From: Planctomycetota bacterium
GTDB lineage: Bacteria > Planctomycetota > UBA1135
NCBI GenBank assembly: GCA_003501525.1
Contig: DNPI01000237.1
Coordinates: 1,215 to 16,757 of the forward strand
DNA: 15,543 nt
Direction: 5' to 3'
The notes beneath the pieces are model-generated. The model saw only the letters and a list, made by a program, of their open reading frames with translations. It ran no database searches and was not told where the DNA came from. The position numbers were made by a program, and so were the translations under genes. Shown one piece after another: positions 13,671-15,543 of the stretch (positions within the stretch are counted from its first letter, which is position 1; the number at the start of each line of letters is the position of its first letter).

Positions 13671-15455
13671 ATGGGTGAAAATAAGCCTCGCAGAAAACTA
13701 GCCGCGATACTTGCAGCAGATGTTGTCGGCTTCAGCAAGATGATGGGTGAGAACGAAGATAGAACCCTCAAAAACCTTAAAGCCTGCAGGACTATTACTG
13801 ACGAGAGCATCACCTCGAACCACGGGAGGGTCTTCGGAAGTGCAGGGGATTCGATTATTGCTGAGTTTGCAAGTCCCGTTGATGCCGTTGTGGCTGCAAC
13901 AGAGTTTCAAAGAAGTTTGAAGCAAAGAAATGAGGAGGTTGAAGAAGAAAACAAAATGATGTTTCGGGTCGGTCTTAATTTAGGCGACGTGATTGTGGAG
14001 GGGGACAACCTCTATGGAGACGGGGTGAATGTTGCGGCAAGACTTGAGGCACTGGCGGAGCCCGGTGGGATATCCTTGTCTGGAAAGTTCCACGACGAAG
14101 TTTGTCGAAAACTGGACATGAATTTTGTCTCTACAGGTGAGCAAGAGATGAAGAATATTCACAATCCTGTATTGACTTACAAAGTTGAAATAAAAGACCT
14201 GCCGGAGTTTAGAAGAGATAGTGCTAATCAAAGCAAGGGACCGGAAGTCTCGGAACAAATTGAGGATTCGAGTTCAAAACCTCCCGCTATAGCTGTTTTA
14301 CCTTTTACAAACATGAGTGGTGACCCAGAGCAGGAATACTTCGCTGACGGAATCACTGAAGACATCATCACCAATTTGTCACTATGGAAGACCTTTCCCG
14401 TCATCTCCAGAAACTCAAGCTTTACATACAAGGGTAAGAACACGAATCTTAAAGAGGCCGCTAAGGAGTTGGCTGTTAAATATATTGTTGAAGGTAGTGT
14501 GAGGAAAGGGGGGAACAAAGTCAGAATAACTGCACAACTCATCGATGCAATGGAAGATCACCACTTGTGGTCAAAGAAGTGGGACCGAAGTCTAGACGAC
14601 ATCTTTGAGGTTCAAGATGAAGTGTCATCTTCGATTGCAGCCCTCGTTTCTCCTGCAGTTAAGAGCATAGAAGAGACAAGGGTTGTAAAAAAACCTACAA
14701 CTAATATGAGTGCTTGGGATTTATATCTTAGAGGCCTAAGTGCTTATAACAATAAACAAGCATCTGATGAAGTAAAAGAATTCTGCTTTAAGTCAATTGA
14801 ATTAGACAGCAACCTATCTGATGCCTACGTCTTAATATGTAATTCCCTGAAACAAGAAATCTATGGTTCATACGGGACTTTGAGGGGCCAACAGAAGGAA
14901 CAAAAAGAAGAAGAATTCCACAAGTATTCTCTTAAGTCATACCAGCTTGATCCTGAGAATCCTGAGGCACTTATTGTCTTAAGTCAGTCCTATAATTTTA
15001 AAAAAGATTTTGATAATCGGATTGAGTATATGAAGAAGGCCCTTGACATAAATCCAAATCATGCTGAAGCCAATTACGAGTATGGATTGAGCCTTACGAC
15101 AAACAAGGATTTTGTAGAGGCGAAAAAGTACGTACTGAAGGGGCTTGAGTTGAATCCCTACCAGCAGAGGTACTATCCTCCGATACTTTGTTGTGTGGGC
15201 CTAGAAGAGTATGAAGAGGCAATTAATTATTGTAATAAGAGCATCGAAGTTGACCCTAATTTCACAGGTGCCTATGGATGGAAGGCAAGCATGCTCGCTC
15301 ATCTCGGAAGAATTGATGAAGCAAAACAGGTCCTCAACATTTATACTGACTTAAGGCCTGAGATAAAAAGCCTTAGTGATTATGAGAAAGTTGCACCTTC
15401 AGTTATAAAAGAAATTCTTATAGAGGGGCTCAGGAAAGCAGAGCTTCCCGAGTGA
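13671..15455 (+). CDS. Class III nucleotide cyclase with TolB-N-like and TPR regions
   Basis: A 594-residue cytoplasmic protein; no signal or membrane segment is seen. The N-terminal class III adenylate/guanylate cyclase domain (about 8-172) has metal-binding D17 (AADVVGFS) and D60 (GSAGDS), and the transition-state pair N120 and R124 (GDGVNVAARLE). Next is a TolB-N-like domain (about 204-328; AIAVLPFTNMSGDPEQEYFADGITEDI, then YIVEGSVRK and QLIDA). The C-terminal half (about 345-560) is TPR-like: repeats ending near 'A-x-x-x-x-P-x-x-x-x-A'. This order is common in proteobacterial 'cyclase-TPR' proteins, where the helical part is thought to sense a partner. The residues that select adenine in standard adenylate cyclases (Lys and Asp) are G56 and N113 here, so the product is not certain. 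The gene is more AT-rich than the rest of the window (19 of 60 G+C at 15001-15060) and uses AGA, AGG and ATA freely. It is presumed element cargo. The start has no clear Shine-Dalgarno. Confidence 0.88.
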   Translation: MGENKPRRKLAAILAADVVGFSKMMGENEDRTLKNLKACRTITDESITSNHGRVFGSAGDSIIAEFASPVDAVVAATEFQRSLKQRNEEVEEENKMMFRVGLNLGDVIVEGDNLYGDGVNVAARLEALAEPGGISLSGKFHDEVCRKLDMNFVSTGEQEMKNIHNPVLTYKVEIKDLPEFRRDSANQSKGPEVSEQIEDSSSKPPAIAVLPFTNMSGDPEQEYFADGITEDIITNLSLWKTFPVISRNSSFTYKGKNTNLKEAAKELAVKYIVEGSVRKGGNKVRITAQLIDAMEDHHLWSKKWDRSLDDIFEVQDEVSSSIAALVSPAVKSIEETRVVKKPTTNMSAWDLYLRGLSAYNNKQASDEVKEFCFKSIELDSNLSDAYVLICNSLKQEIYGSYGTLRGQQKEQKEEEFHKYSLKSYQLDPENPEALIVLSQSYNFKKDFDNRIEYMKKALDINPNHAEANYEYGLSLTTNKDFVEAKKYVLKGLELNPYQQRYYPPILCCVGLEEYEEAINYCNKSIEVDPNFTGAYGWKASMLAHLGRIDEAKQVLNIYTDLRPEIKSLSDYEKVAPSVIKEILIEGLRKAELPE

Positions 15456-15543
15456 TAAAACTATGGTCTCATGATGACTAATTCATAGAACTTCTACGAA
15501 ATAATCCGCGAAAAACCTATGTCCCCATTAGTAATACCAACGT

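Overview
The window reads as chromosome of an uncultured, probably marine Gram-negative-type bacterium. A planctomycete or a relative is my best guess, at low confidence. It rests on the large exported carboxypeptidase-regulatory-like protein, the secreted 'choice-of-anchor J'-like proteins sharing a C-terminal domain, and the mix of translation starts with and without Shine-Dalgarno sequences. From 1 to about 13252 the DNA is moderately GC-rich. Right of 13252 it is clearly more AT-rich, and the boundary falls inside a tRNA-Arg gene, so the right end is very probably an integrated element.

Layout. (1) 1-5581, plus strand: a tightly packed operon with the end of a [2Fe-2S] small subunit, the molybdenum-binding large subunit, and an FAD subunit of a xanthine-dehydrogenase-family hydroxylase/reductase. 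The FAD subunit has the four-cysteine insertion that holds an extra [4Fe-4S] cluster in 4-hydroxybenzoyl-CoA reductase. One base later comes a large exported multi-domain beta-sandwich protein. (2) 5617-8469, plus strand: two paralogous secreted proteins. Each has a signal peptide, two repeated domains joined by a polyproline linker, a Gly-rich linker and a common C-terminal domain. They have similar upstream regions and each ends at a strong intrinsic terminator. (3) 13147 down to 8468, minus strand: tRNA-His, tRNA-Leu(UAG), a MoeB/ThiF-type adenylyltransferase starting 4 nt after the tRNA, a MocA-like cofactor nucleotidyltransferase, and a 932-residue exported alpha-helical protein of unknown role. 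(4) 13205-13252: the 3' half of a tRNA-Arg(UCU) gene, interrupted at the anticodon stem. It is followed by an AT-rich, repeat-bearing stretch and a class III nucleotide cyclase with TolB-N-like and TPR regions.

How it fits together. MocA attaches CMP to molybdopterin, which gives the cofactor form used by the xanthine dehydrogenase family. MoeB/ThiF proteins activate the sulfur-carrier proteins used to build molybdopterin (or thiazole). The minus-strand pair may therefore supply the plus-strand enzyme with cofactor. The cyclase is best read as cargo of the tRNA-Arg-integrated element. Its integrase and far attachment site lie outside the window.
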